A DNA stretch of 25,192 bases from Chloroflexi bacterium RBG_16_60_22 (GTDB lineage Bacteria > Chloroflexota > Dehalococcoidia > Dehalococcoidales > RBG-16-60-22), in the NCBI GenBank assembly GCA_001796935.1, contig MGNX01000036.1, positions 16,739 to 41,930 on the forward strand, written 5' to 3'. The notes beneath the pieces were generated by a model, which was not told the origin of the DNA, did not search any database, and was given only the letters and a program-made list of their open reading frames with translations. Position 1 is the stretch's first letter. Every line of letters starts with the position of its first letter. Both the position numbers and the translations under genes were made by a program. This document shows positions 14,252-21,463 of the stretch, piece after piece.

Positions 14252-15112
14252 TCAATTCTGTTTGATAACCAGTTCGGCAAAAGACGTCGGGTAATATCTC
14301 CCCTGGCTTACATACCTTATGCCGGAGATGAGGTCCGTGCTGGCCGCCTTCTTGGGGATAAAGCCATAGGCCCCCGATTGTCTGGCGACAATCATGTTTT
14401 CTTCCTCGTCGTACTGGGTTAAAATCAAGACCTTGGTCTCCGGGCACTCCTTGCTGATTAGCTTTGTCGCTTCTATCCCGCTCATTACGGGCATGACAAT
14501 ATCCACCAGCGCCACGTGCGGCAGAAGCCGCAGCGCTTTATCGAAGGCGTCACGCCCGTCAGCCGCTTCACCCACTACCTCCATATCCTTTTGCAGCGAG
14601 ATGACGGAACATATCCCCGTTCTGACCATGTTATGGTCATCGACGACGAGCACCCTTATTTTCCTGGTAGCAACTTCGAGCAGGCTCCGGATTCGCGGAA
14701 CCAGCGAAGCCGGCTCGATGGGCTTGAATAAATATTCCTCGCCGTCGACCTGTAATCCCTCGTGTCTTCGCCACCCCCGGATTGGCCTTTCCTCGTACCT
14801 GGCATCAATCACGAGCAGCGGTATGTCTTTATACCTCGGATGCTTTCCCAGCCATTGATACATGGAAAATGCCTGCCCGGCCGGTGCTAGCGTACCTAAA
14901 ATGATGATGTCCGGGTCGGCTTTTATCCCCACCCGAGCTTCCTCCGCGCTTGATGCCATCACCACCTCGTAGGTCCTGGCTTCTAAAGTGCGCCGGCAAG
15001 CTTCTACAAAATCGGGCTCGTCGTCAATAATCAGCACTCTTTCCTTCTTCCCCGGTTTCTTCTCCCCCCTGGTGATAGACTTCGCGGACCTTTTCGGCTT
15101 TTCGGTACTCAT
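14252..15112 (-). CDS. Double-receiver protein without output domain
   Basis: This 286-residue protein has two response-regulator receiver domains and nothing after them. Receiver 1 (about 25-145) keeps the acidic pair D30-D31 and K130 but has G73 where the phosphoacceptor aspartate belongs (IIILGTLAP), so it probably cannot be phosphorylated. Receiver 2 (about 152-275) is intact: D158-D159, D204 in LVDIVMP, T232 and K254. It resembles the receiver of the NarL-type regulator at 19079-19732 but stops where the linker and helix-turn-helix would begin. GGGAGGTGG lies about 8 bases before the ATG. It follows metF by 75 bases on the same strand. It may act by protein contact, as a phosphate sink or an adaptor; the role is unknown. 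Confidence 0.85.
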   Translation of the reverse strand: MSTEKPKRSAKSITRGEKKPGKKERVLIIDDEPDFVEACRRTLEARTYEVVMASSAEEARVGIKADPDIIILGTLAPAGQAFSMYQWLGKHPRYKDIPLLVIDARYEERPIRGWRRHEGLQVDGEEYLFKPIEPASLVPRIRSLLEVATRKIRVLVVDDHNMVRTGICSVISLQKDMEVVGEAADGRDAFDKALRLLPHVALVDIVMPVMSGIEATKLISKECPETKVLILTQYDEEENMIVARQSGAYGFIPKKAASTDLISGIRYVSQGRYYPTSFAELVIKQN

Positions 15113-15187
15113 TTTATGCCACCTCCCTGTCTTGAATTCGGCGATTCGGCCAACCTCAGAACACGCGCTATTGAAGACTTCCCGGCT

Positions 15188-16084
15188 TCATGCATTAACC
15201 AATTCGGCAGCCTCTAAAATTCCGGGGACCACCCTTTCATTACCTACGGCCATAATATGGACGCCATGACACAGTTTCTCTTCCTTTATGGTCTTTATCA
15301 TCCTTGCCGCTATTTCGATTCCTTTCTGAAGTCCCTTGCCCTTCTCCACGGCCGCCAGCTCGTCAATAATTGTTTGAGACACGATTATACCGGGGACATT
15401 ATTGTTCATGTACCGGGCCATCCCGGCTGAGGAAAGGACAATGATACCGGCCAGGATTTTTACGTTAAACTGGGAGGCATATTGCATAAACCGGCGCAGG
15501 CTCGCCAGGTCAAATATCCCCTGGGTCTGGAAAAACTGCGCCCCGGCAGCTACCTTCTTATCGAATTTAACGAGCTGCGGCTCCACGAAGTCCGCTTCCG
15601 GGTGGACCGTGGCGCCGATGCAGAACCGGGGGGCAGCCTTAAGCTCGTTACCACCCATGTCCGTTCCCGATTCCAGAGTCCTTATCATCTTCAATAACTG
15701 AACGGAATCCAGGTCAAAGACAGGTTTGGCTTCCTTGTGGTCGCCCACATCAACCGAATCTCCCGTGAGGCAGAGCACATTGGTGATGCCCCGGGAATAA
15801 GCCATGAGAAGGTCAGCCTGCAGCGCCAGGCGGTTGCGGTCACGGCAGGTCATTTGCAGGACGGGCTCGCCACCGAGCTCCTTTACCAGCAGGGCGCCGC
15901 CTAACGAAGGGAAACGCATCACGGAACTTTGATGGTCCGTGATGTTGATGGCGTCAACCTTATCCTTGAGCAGCTCGATATGGTGGACCATTTCTGAAAT
16001 ATCCACGCTTTTAGGAGGTCCGACCTCGGTGGTCACGACGAATTTATTCGAGCCGAGTTTCTCTTCAAATGATGAATTAGCCAT
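15188..16084 (-). CDS. metF: Methylenetetrahydrofolate reductase, catalytic subunit
   Basis: MetF reduces methylene-H4folate to methyl-H4folate. In acetogens this is a step of the methyl branch of the Wood-Ljungdahl pathway; elsewhere it feeds methionine synthesis. The 298-residue product is a TIM barrel with E20 in VTTEVGPPK (the catalytic glutamate position), D109 in LCLTGDS (flavin/folate contact), GATVHPE near 157-163 and GAQFFQTQGIFD near 181-192. FMN or FAD is expected as cofactor. Its ATG overlaps the end of metV by 8 bases, so the two are translationally coupled, as for the MetF-MetV pair of acetogens. No C-terminal regulatory domain is present. Confidence 0.93.
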   Translation of the reverse strand: MANSSFEEKLGSNKFVVTTEVGPPKSVDISEMVHHIELLKDKVDAINITDHQSSVMRFPSLGGALLVKELGGEPVLQMTCRDRNRLALQADLLMAYSRGITNVLCLTGDSVDVGDHKEAKPVFDLDSVQLLKMIRTLESGTDMGGNELKAAPRFCIGATVHPEADFVEPQLVKFDKKVAAGAQFFQTQGIFDLASLRRFMQYASQFNVKILAGIIVLSSAGMARYMNNNVPGIIVSQTIIDELAAVEKGKGLQKGIEIAARMIKTIKEEKLCHGVHIMAVGNERVVPGILEAAELVNA

Positions 16085-16760
16085 CGCCCTCTCCTGTAAC
16101 CACAGCGGCTTTAGTCACAATCCTTCTCGGTCTGGGAATTGTCCTGAAATTACGGGGAGGGTAATACCGGCGCATTTTATCCAGTTGCTGCAATCTCTCG
16201 AGGCGCTGGTAAATCAATATCCAGGCGCAGTCCATATCTTTATTGGCCTCGCATTTACCTTTTTTGGTGCCGGCACAGGGACCGTTGAGTATCCCTTTGG
16301 TGCACCGGGTAATAGGGCAGATGCCGGCGGTATCTTCCAATCGGCAATCACCGCAGGCGGCACATCGCTCGTCCCAGACCCCTGATTCCTTCGTCATGCC
16401 CATAAAAGAGGTATTGACGCCGGGCAGCACGGGCATCTCCGGAAAACTTTCCGCGATGGCTTGCACGCCGATACCGCAACCGAGAGAGAGGACTACGTCC
16501 ACATCAGCGACCTTTTCCGGGAGCAGCTCCAGGAATTCGGGGTCGCACTGCCTTTTCAGGGTATATTCGGAGAAAGTATGGGCCACGTCCCCGCTCCTGG
16601 CCTGAGCCAGCCGTAGCGCGTTATGGAGAAAAGAGACCTCACGCTCACCTCCGGCGTCACAGACGGTCATGCAGGTGCCACAGCCGAGTATCAATACTCT
16701 TTCGTAAGGGGTAATCATCCGCCTTATTTCTTCAAAGGGTTTTTGTTCAGCGACTATCAA
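16077..16760 (-). CDS. metV: MetV, iron-sulfur partner of MetF
   Basis: MetV belongs to the family of zinc/iron-sulfur subunits (MTHFR C-terminal domain family) that pass electrons to MetF in acetogens. The 227-residue product is rich in cysteine: C27, C30 and C34 (LGCGTCMTVC), C72, C95, then a cluster C133, C136, C139, C148, C153, C162, C170 and C178. These could hold two [4Fe-4S] clusters and a metal site; the exact ligands cannot be assigned by eye. It starts with TTG 16760, preceded by GGGGGAGGTG at good spacing, and overlaps the upstream flavoprotein stop by four bases and metF by eight. The basic C-terminal tail contains PRNFRTIPRPRRIV. Confidence 0.9.
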   Translation of the reverse strand: MIVAEQKPFEEIRRMITPYERVLILGCGTCMTVCDAGGEREVSFLHNALRLAQARSGDVAHTFSEYTLKRQCDPEFLELLPEKVADVDVVLSLGCGIGVQAIAESFPEMPVLPGVNTSFMGMTKESGVWDERCAACGDCRLEDTAGICPITRCTKGILNGPCAGTKKGKCEANKDMDCAWILIYQRLERLQQLDKMRRYYPPRNFRTIPRPRRIVTKAAVVTGEGDG

Positions 16761-18865
16761 CTCTTCACCTCCCCCATTATTACCGAGGCTAAACGGAGAG
16801 CGCTTACCTGTTCAACGAACCTGTCCAGCTCCGCGGCCGGGTCTTCGGCGGCAGCGCCCAGGGCAAAAACCTGGAGGCGCTCAGGTTCGAGGCCGATTGG
16901 TTTCAGCACCTTCCTGACCCTGGCAACCCGCTGTTGCACCCAGTAGATGGTATTTTCCCGGGCGCATTGTTCTCCGCATCCGGCAATAAATACACCTTCC
17001 GCGCCGGTCTCGAAGGCAGCCAGCAGGTGGGTCGCCTCTACCTTCGCGACGCAGAGAACGGGTACAATCCAGACGCCGGCTTTTGCCCCCCTCCACAATC
17101 TGGCCAGGCTGCCCGTCCCGAAGAGACCGTACTGGCAGCCGAACCCGATGATGAACGGCTTGTTTTTTGCCTCGGCCAGGGATTTGACGGTATGACCGAG
17201 CTCTTCGGTTACCTGGCGGCGGTCAAACGGCTTTCTCAGGACTATCGCTTTGGCGGGACATTCGGCGACGCAGATACCGCAGGCCTGACACTGGTCAGCC
17301 GGTATGCGGACGGTGCCGCTGGCATCAAGATAGGGCACGTGATAAGGACAGGCCCTCAGACAGGTGAGGCAGCTGGCACACTTGTCCTGGAAAAGGATTT
17401 CCACGCCGATGCCGCACCGCAGGCACCTTCGGGCTTCGTTGGTAGCCTGCTCCCAGCCGTAAACGAGCTCAACCGTCCCGAAGTCCTTCGCCCTGGCTGC
17501 AACAGTTAAACTCGGGGGCTCAACCCGCTCGATTTTTCTTATCATCTCTATCGTTTCCGGCAGCAGGTCGCCACTTAGCTTTTCCCGGTCTTCTTTGCCG
17601 GGTAGCGGGTAGCGGTGCCGGAGGTAATCATCGATGCGGAAGGCGGCGAGCCTGCCGGCGGCCAGGGCCTCGGTCACCGTAGCCGGCCCGGTGACGGCAT
17701 CGCCTCCGGCGAATACCCCGGCCCGGTTGGTGGTAAGCGTACCGGGGTCAACCTGAATCGTGCTGCCCCTGCCCAGGCGGACTCCGAAATCGCTCGGGGC
17801 CTGCGGTGCCTGCCCGATAGCCCCGATTAAGGTGTCGAGTTCTTCAACGAATTCGCTATCCTTGATGGGAACGGGGCGCTGACGGCCGCTTTCGTCCGGT
17901 TCCCCGAGCTCCATTCTTATGCAGGTTACGGTTAACCTCTTGTTTTCCCTTTTAATTCTGGTTGGTGTCACCAGGTATTTAATATCTATCCCCTCTTCCA
18001 GGGCCTGCTCCACTTCTCCGGGCTCGGCGGGCATTTCCGCCCGGCTGCGGCGGTAGAGGATGCTCACGTTTTTTACGCCTAAACGGATTGCCGTACGGGC
18101 AGCGTCGATGGCCACATTACCGCCTCCGACCACCGCCACCCTCCTCCCCAGGGACGGCTTGAGTCCCAGATTTACCTCGCGGAGAAAGGTCGCCCCGTCT
18201 ATCACTCCGGCACTTTCCTCTCCTTCAATCCCCATTCTGAGGCTTTGGTGGGCACCGATGGTGATAAAGACAGCTTTGTAACCCAGTTCAAACAGCAGGT
18301 CCAGGGATACCACCCGGGTGTTCGTCCTGATTTCCACCCCCATCCGCGTTAACCGCTGGACTTCAATATCCAGGACATCACGCGGGAGCCGGTACTGGGG
18401 AATGCCGATGCGGAGCATACCCCCCAGCTCGGAATGAGCTTCCAGGATAGTCACCGGATAGCCGGACTTCTTGAGATAATAAGCACAGGATAGACCGGCC
18501 GGACCGGACCCGACGATAGCGACCTTTTCTTTGTGCCTGGTCTCAGCTTCAGCCCCAATTAAACGGTCGCCGCCGAATTCCACGGCGAATCTCTTCAAGG
18601 CGCGGATAGCTATCGGTTTATCCACCTGAGAACGCCGGCAGGCATCTTCACACGGATGAGTGCAAACGTAGGCGCAAATAGAGGGGAAGGGATTGCCGGT
18701 CCTGATGACCTGCAGCGCTTCCATAATCTTGCCCTGGGAAACCAGGCCGACATATTCCCTGATATCCATATGTAAGGGGCAAGCGGACTGGCAGGGAGGC
18801 ACCAGGCTGTGGTCCGGAGACCTCTCCAGACGCTCTTCTGGATAGCTCTTGTTTGCCACGTTCAT
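16757..18865 (-). CDS. NAD(P)H flavoprotein-ferredoxin-MvhD fusion
   Basis: This 702-residue protein joins three electron-transfer modules. Residues 20-105 are the GltD/NfnB-type N-terminal cluster domain (C25, C29, C64, C68, C72, C76). Residues 114-415 bind FAD (GSGPAG 119-124; FAGGDAVTGPATVTEALAAG near 385-404) and NAD(P)H (VVGGGN 245-250; YRRSRAEMPA 271-280, whose arginines favour NADPH). Residues 481-540 carry CLRC and two ferredoxin motifs (C496, C499, C502, C506 and C526, C529, C532, C536). Residues 570-690 resemble MvhD/FrhD (C577, C605, C630, C634 as possible [2Fe-2S] ligands). It overlaps metV, so it probably feeds MetVF. The ATG fits a GAGG site and the predicted promoter; TTG 18904 would add 13 residues. 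Confidence 0.88.
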   Translation of the reverse strand: MNVANKSYPEERLERSPDHSLVPPCQSACPLHMDIREYVGLVSQGKIMEALQVIRTGNPFPSICAYVCTHPCEDACRRSQVDKPIAIRALKRFAVEFGGDRLIGAEAETRHKEKVAIVGSGPAGLSCAYYLKKSGYPVTILEAHSELGGMLRIGIPQYRLPRDVLDIEVQRLTRMGVEIRTNTRVVSLDLLFELGYKAVFITIGAHQSLRMGIEGEESAGVIDGATFLREVNLGLKPSLGRRVAVVGGGNVAIDAARTAIRLGVKNVSILYRRSRAEMPAEPGEVEQALEEGIDIKYLVTPTRIKRENKRLTVTCIRMELGEPDESGRQRPVPIKDSEFVEELDTLIGAIGQAPQAPSDFGVRLGRGSTIQVDPGTLTTNRAGVFAGGDAVTGPATVTEALAAGRLAAFRIDDYLRHRYPLPGKEDREKLSGDLLPETIEMIRKIERVEPPSLTVAARAKDFGTVELVYGWEQATNEARRCLRCGIGVEILFQDKCASCLTCLRACPYHVPYLDASGTVRIPADQCQACGICVAECPAKAIVLRKPFDRRQVTEELGHTVKSLAEAKNKPFIIGFGCQYGLFGTGSLARLWRGAKAGVWIVPVLCVAKVEATHLLAAFETGAEGVFIAGCGEQCARENTIYWVQQRVARVRKVLKPIGLEPERLQVFALGAAAEDPAAELDRFVEQVSALRLASVIMGEVKS

Positions 18866-18916
18866 CGGTAAAAACCTCAGACCATATCGGGTGGCAATAT
18901 TCAATAGCTTACTATT

Positions 18917-18944
18917 ATGATACCTAACGGCCAGAGCTATTCAA
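18917..18944 (-). promoter_or_regulatory. Candidate promoter of the flavoprotein-metV-metF operon
   Basis: On the minus strand TTGAAT (18939-18944) and TATCAT (18917-18922) are 16 bases apart and resemble a sigma-70 type -35/-10 pair. The transcript would start about 45 bases before ATG 18865 and almost at TTG 18904, which favours the ATG as translation start. Confidence 0.5.
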
Positions 18945-18990
18945 TAGGAAATCCACCGGAAAGAAAGGGGCGTTTTTTTCGGAATGTCGA

Positions 18991-19027
18991 CCGGGAAATA
19001 CCCTAGTTTAGACCCGGGGAAAATACC
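18991..19027 (-). promoter_or_regulatory. Tandem repeat, possible regulator binding sites
   Basis: Read on the minus strand, GGTATTTTCCCCGG (19014-19027) and GGTATTTCCCGG (18991-19002) are near-identical direct repeats, 23 bases apart start to start. They end 46 bases upstream of the candidate -35 element, a normal place for an activator. The adjacent NarL-type regulator is the obvious candidate binder; this is inference. Confidence 0.5.
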
Positions 19028-19078
19028 GGTTAATGCCAGAATTGGGGAATTTGAATTGATGGGGATTGGTTTAGCCTG

Positions 19079-19732
19079 TTATAAAGTTATCACGCGCTTG
19101 CGAATGGCGAACTTGATGAGGTCGGTCCGACTGTGAATGTTCAGTTTGTTATTCAGACTGCTTTTATACCATTCCACGGTCTTGGGGCTGACGACGAGCA
19201 TTTCAGCTATTTCCCGGGTGGTATGTCCCTCCGCCACCAGCTTGAGTACTTCCCTTTCCCTATCGGTCAACTGCTGGTACGGGTCTTGTTCCCCGTCTGT
19301 CGCGATTTTTTGCTGAATATCCTCGACCAGAGCCGTGGCGGCTGAAGAAGACAGATAGGAATCTCCCTGGTAGGCAGCCTGAATGGCTGCCGCGAGTTCC
19401 GAGAATGCTGACATCTTGGTGACAAAGCCGCGGGCGCCGGCTTCGATGATAGGGATGACGTATTCGCTGTCGTCATACTGCGTCAGCGCCAGCACCTTTA
19501 CCCCGGGGAATTCTTTTCTCAGGCGGCGTGTCGCTTCCAGTCCACCCATCACCGGCATTGCCAGGTCCATGAGCACTACGTCCGGAACAAGCTGCCTTAC
19601 CTTTACCAGAGCTTCTTTCCCGTCCGATGCCTCGCCGACCACTTCAATGCCTTCAACCAGCGCGAGCAGGGAACGGATACCGGCCCGTACCAGGGTATGG
19701 TCATCGACGATTAATACCTTTATTTTTTTCAT
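19079..19732 (-). CDS. NarL/LuxR-family response regulator
   Basis: This 217-residue regulator has an intact receiver (about 3-120) with D10-D11, phosphoacceptor D56 in LMDLAMP, T84 and K106, and a C-terminal LuxR-type helix-turn-helix (about 150-212) with QQLTDREREVLKLVAEGHT and SPKTVEWYKSSL. It should bind DNA as a dimer when phosphorylated. The gene starts 3 bases after the histidine kinase stop, so the two form one two-component system. The next gene downstream on this strand is the metV/metF operon, with a tandem repeat between, which makes that operon its likely target. The signal is unknown. Confidence 0.94.
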   Translation of the reverse strand: MKKIKVLIVDDHTLVRAGIRSLLALVEGIEVVGEASDGKEALVKVRQLVPDVVLMDLAMPVMGGLEATRRLRKEFPGVKVLALTQYDDSEYVIPIIEAGARGFVTKMSAFSELAAAIQAAYQGDSYLSSSAATALVEDIQQKIATDGEQDPYQQLTDREREVLKLVAEGHTTREIAEMLVVSPKTVEWYKSSLNNKLNIHSRTDLIKFAIRKRVITL

Positions 19733-19735
19733 ACA

Positions 19736-21352
19736 TCAGATTCTCGCCAGCGGCACTTTCACGGTCACTTTGGTTCCCCGCCCCGGACGGGAGTCAACAC
19801 GGCATCTGCCTCCGACCAGACTCACCCTCTCCTTTATGGTGAACAGACCTGCCCCCCGACCGCTGGGGTCCACCCGCGTCAGCTTGCTGACATCAAATCC
19901 CTTGCCGTCATCTTCGATATATAGTACGCACTCATTTTCATGGCAATCGAGCTTGACCAGGGCGTTCTTCGCCTCGGAATGTTCGAGGATATTGCCGATT
20001 AACCCCTGGGCGACGCGGAAAAGCGTTACTTCAATTTCCGGCGGGAAACGCTCCTCCGTACCACTGAACTCCGTAGATACTTTAATGCCTTGAGCCTGAA
20101 GCGTATCCTTGGCATATCTGTGGATAGCCGCGGGCATTCCCAGCTCGTCCAGTAAGCTGGGGCGGAGTTCCTTCATCAGCCTGACGATTTCATGGCCGGC
20201 GTGGACCGCGAAAGCGTGCGTCGTTTTCACCTTTTCCATAAACTCGGCATCCCCGATGCCCTTCATTTCGGCGATGGTCATAATAGCCTGCAGGCTCAGG
20301 GTCAAACTGGTAAGCGCCTGGCTCGTTTCGTCGTGTAGCTCGCGGGCAATCCTCTTTCGTTCCTGCTCCTGCGCGGTCAACGCATGTTGCAGAAGGGCCC
20401 GGTATCTTTCCCCGGCTCGTGCCAGCTGGTCATATAACCTGGCTTGCTCGATGGCGGTTCCCAGATAGTCGCCGATAGATTTGAGCAGGGAGACGTCATC
20501 GGCGGCGAATCGATTTGCCACGTGGCTCGCGATATTCATTACTCCGGTTACCTTGTCCTTCGCCTTCAACGGAATGCTAACGAATCCCCTGAGTCCCTCG
20601 GCGAGCACGAGGTCAGGTCGGGTGATGCGCGGGTCTTTGGAGATGTCTTCCAATATTATAGGCTCGCCGGTCTCGGCCACTTTTCCCGCGATGCTCTCAC
20701 CGGGGGGGATTCGCGTTTCTTCCACATATTTGGCGGACAAGCCCCTTTGTACCCGGTAGCTCAGCGTGTTGGTTTCTTCGTCTAACAGCAGAATTCCCCC
20801 GATGTCGCTGTTAATAAGCTCCAGTACATTGTCCAGGGCGGTTTTTAATATGGTGTCCAGGTCATGCAGCCCGCTCACCGCGCTTGAAATACGGCTGAGT
20901 GCTAAAAGCTGATGGTGGCGCCGGAGAATCTGCGTCTCCAGCTCTCTTTCCGCCGTAACATCTCTCCTCAACTCGACTATCGCCCTCGTGTTGCCTTGCT
21001 TGTCCCGAAGCGGATAGGCTGTAATTTTAACGTAGCTGTAAACTCCGGGTAAGTTGACCGGGTGGATAACCGTTGTCACGTTGCCGGTCCTGAGGACCTG
21101 CTGGAGCGGGCAGTCCCATAAAGGGTCGCGGCACGGTCTGTCCCTGTCCTGAAAGACCTGATAGCAGTATTTACCGATGGGCGACCCGTCCTTCTTTTGA
21201 AACCTGCCCAGCACGGCGCCGTTAGCGAACCTGACACGATACCCGGAATCGACCACCAGAAGCTCGTCCTCCACGGCATCTATGATGTCCTGCAGGTCCG
21301 CTTTCAAACCCACGTCTTTCGTACCCGGCATCTCCGGTCTTTTCCTGCCCAT
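19736..21352 (-). CDS. PAS-GAF sensor histidine kinase, HisKA_3 type
   Basis: This 538-residue kinase has no membrane segment, so it should be cytoplasmic. Residues 18-136 form a PAS domain with a Cys-containing loop (C63, C74, C81 in KYCYQVFQDRDRPCRDPLWD and the following Cys). Residues 151-305 are a GAF domain (ending near GVMNIASHVANRF and LGTAIEQARLYDQL). The HisKA_3 dimer domain has ERKRIARELHDETSQAL with phosphoacceptor H340. The ATPase domain has the N box near FRVAQGLIGNILEHSEA and DDGKGFD near 481. NarL-type partner kinases have this architecture. ATG 21352 sits 8 bases after AAGGTGG; GTG 21364 would add four residues. The PAS or GAF ligand cannot be told from sequence. Confidence 0.93.
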   Translation of the reverse strand: MGRKRPEMPGTKDVGLKADLQDIIDAVEDELLVVDSGYRVRFANGAVLGRFQKKDGSPIGKYCYQVFQDRDRPCRDPLWDCPLQQVLRTGNVTTVIHPVNLPGVYSYVKITAYPLRDKQGNTRAIVELRRDVTAERELETQILRRHHQLLALSRISSAVSGLHDLDTILKTALDNVLELINSDIGGILLLDEETNTLSYRVQRGLSAKYVEETRIPPGESIAGKVAETGEPIILEDISKDPRITRPDLVLAEGLRGFVSIPLKAKDKVTGVMNIASHVANRFAADDVSLLKSIGDYLGTAIEQARLYDQLARAGERYRALLQHALTAQEQERKRIARELHDETSQALTSLTLSLQAIMTIAEMKGIGDAEFMEKVKTTHAFAVHAGHEIVRLMKELRPSLLDELGMPAAIHRYAKDTLQAQGIKVSTEFSGTEERFPPEIEVTLFRVAQGLIGNILEHSEAKNALVKLDCHENECVLYIEDDGKGFDVSKLTRVDPSGRGAGLFTIKERVSLVGGRCRVDSRPGRGTKVTVKVPLARI

Positions 21353-21360
21353 TACCCCTT

Positions 21361-21367
21361 CCACCTT
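21361..21367 (-). promoter_or_regulatory. Shine-Dalgarno site that decides the kinase start
   Basis: AAGGTGG on the minus strand lies 8 bases before ATG 21352. It overlaps the alternative GTG at 21364, which has no site of its own, so the ATG is preferred. Confidence 0.55.
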
Positions 21368-21376
21368 GCATCAATT

Positions 21377-21405
21377 AAGGTACAGCCCCGGCCGGGTATT
21401 GTCAA
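21377..21405 (-). promoter_or_regulatory. Candidate promoter of the kinase-regulator pair
   Basis: On the minus strand a perfect TTGACA (21400-21405) and a weak TACCTT (21377-21382) are exactly 17 bases apart, about 25 bases before the kinase ATG. The spacer contains the 10-base palindrome CCCGGCCGGG (21387-21396). A perfect -35, a poor -10 and a symmetric spacer would suit a regulated promoter, but this is by eye only. Confidence 0.4.
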
Positions 21406-21463
21406 GATGGTTCGGGATAACCGGATTTATTGTTTTTCCACTTTAACCCAACTGCGTACCGTT

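Noticed and set aside
16757..18865. Calling the flavoprotein HdrA and the set an electron-bifurcating Hdr complex
   Set aside because: The N-terminal cluster domain and the NAD(P)H site are of the GltD/NfnB type, and no HdrB or HdrC gene is present in the window, so bifurcation cannot be claimed.
21406..21463. Possible terminator after the metallo-hydrolase gene
   Set aside because: Only a 4-base-pair stem (GGTT with AACC) is seen and no T tract follows in the right place.
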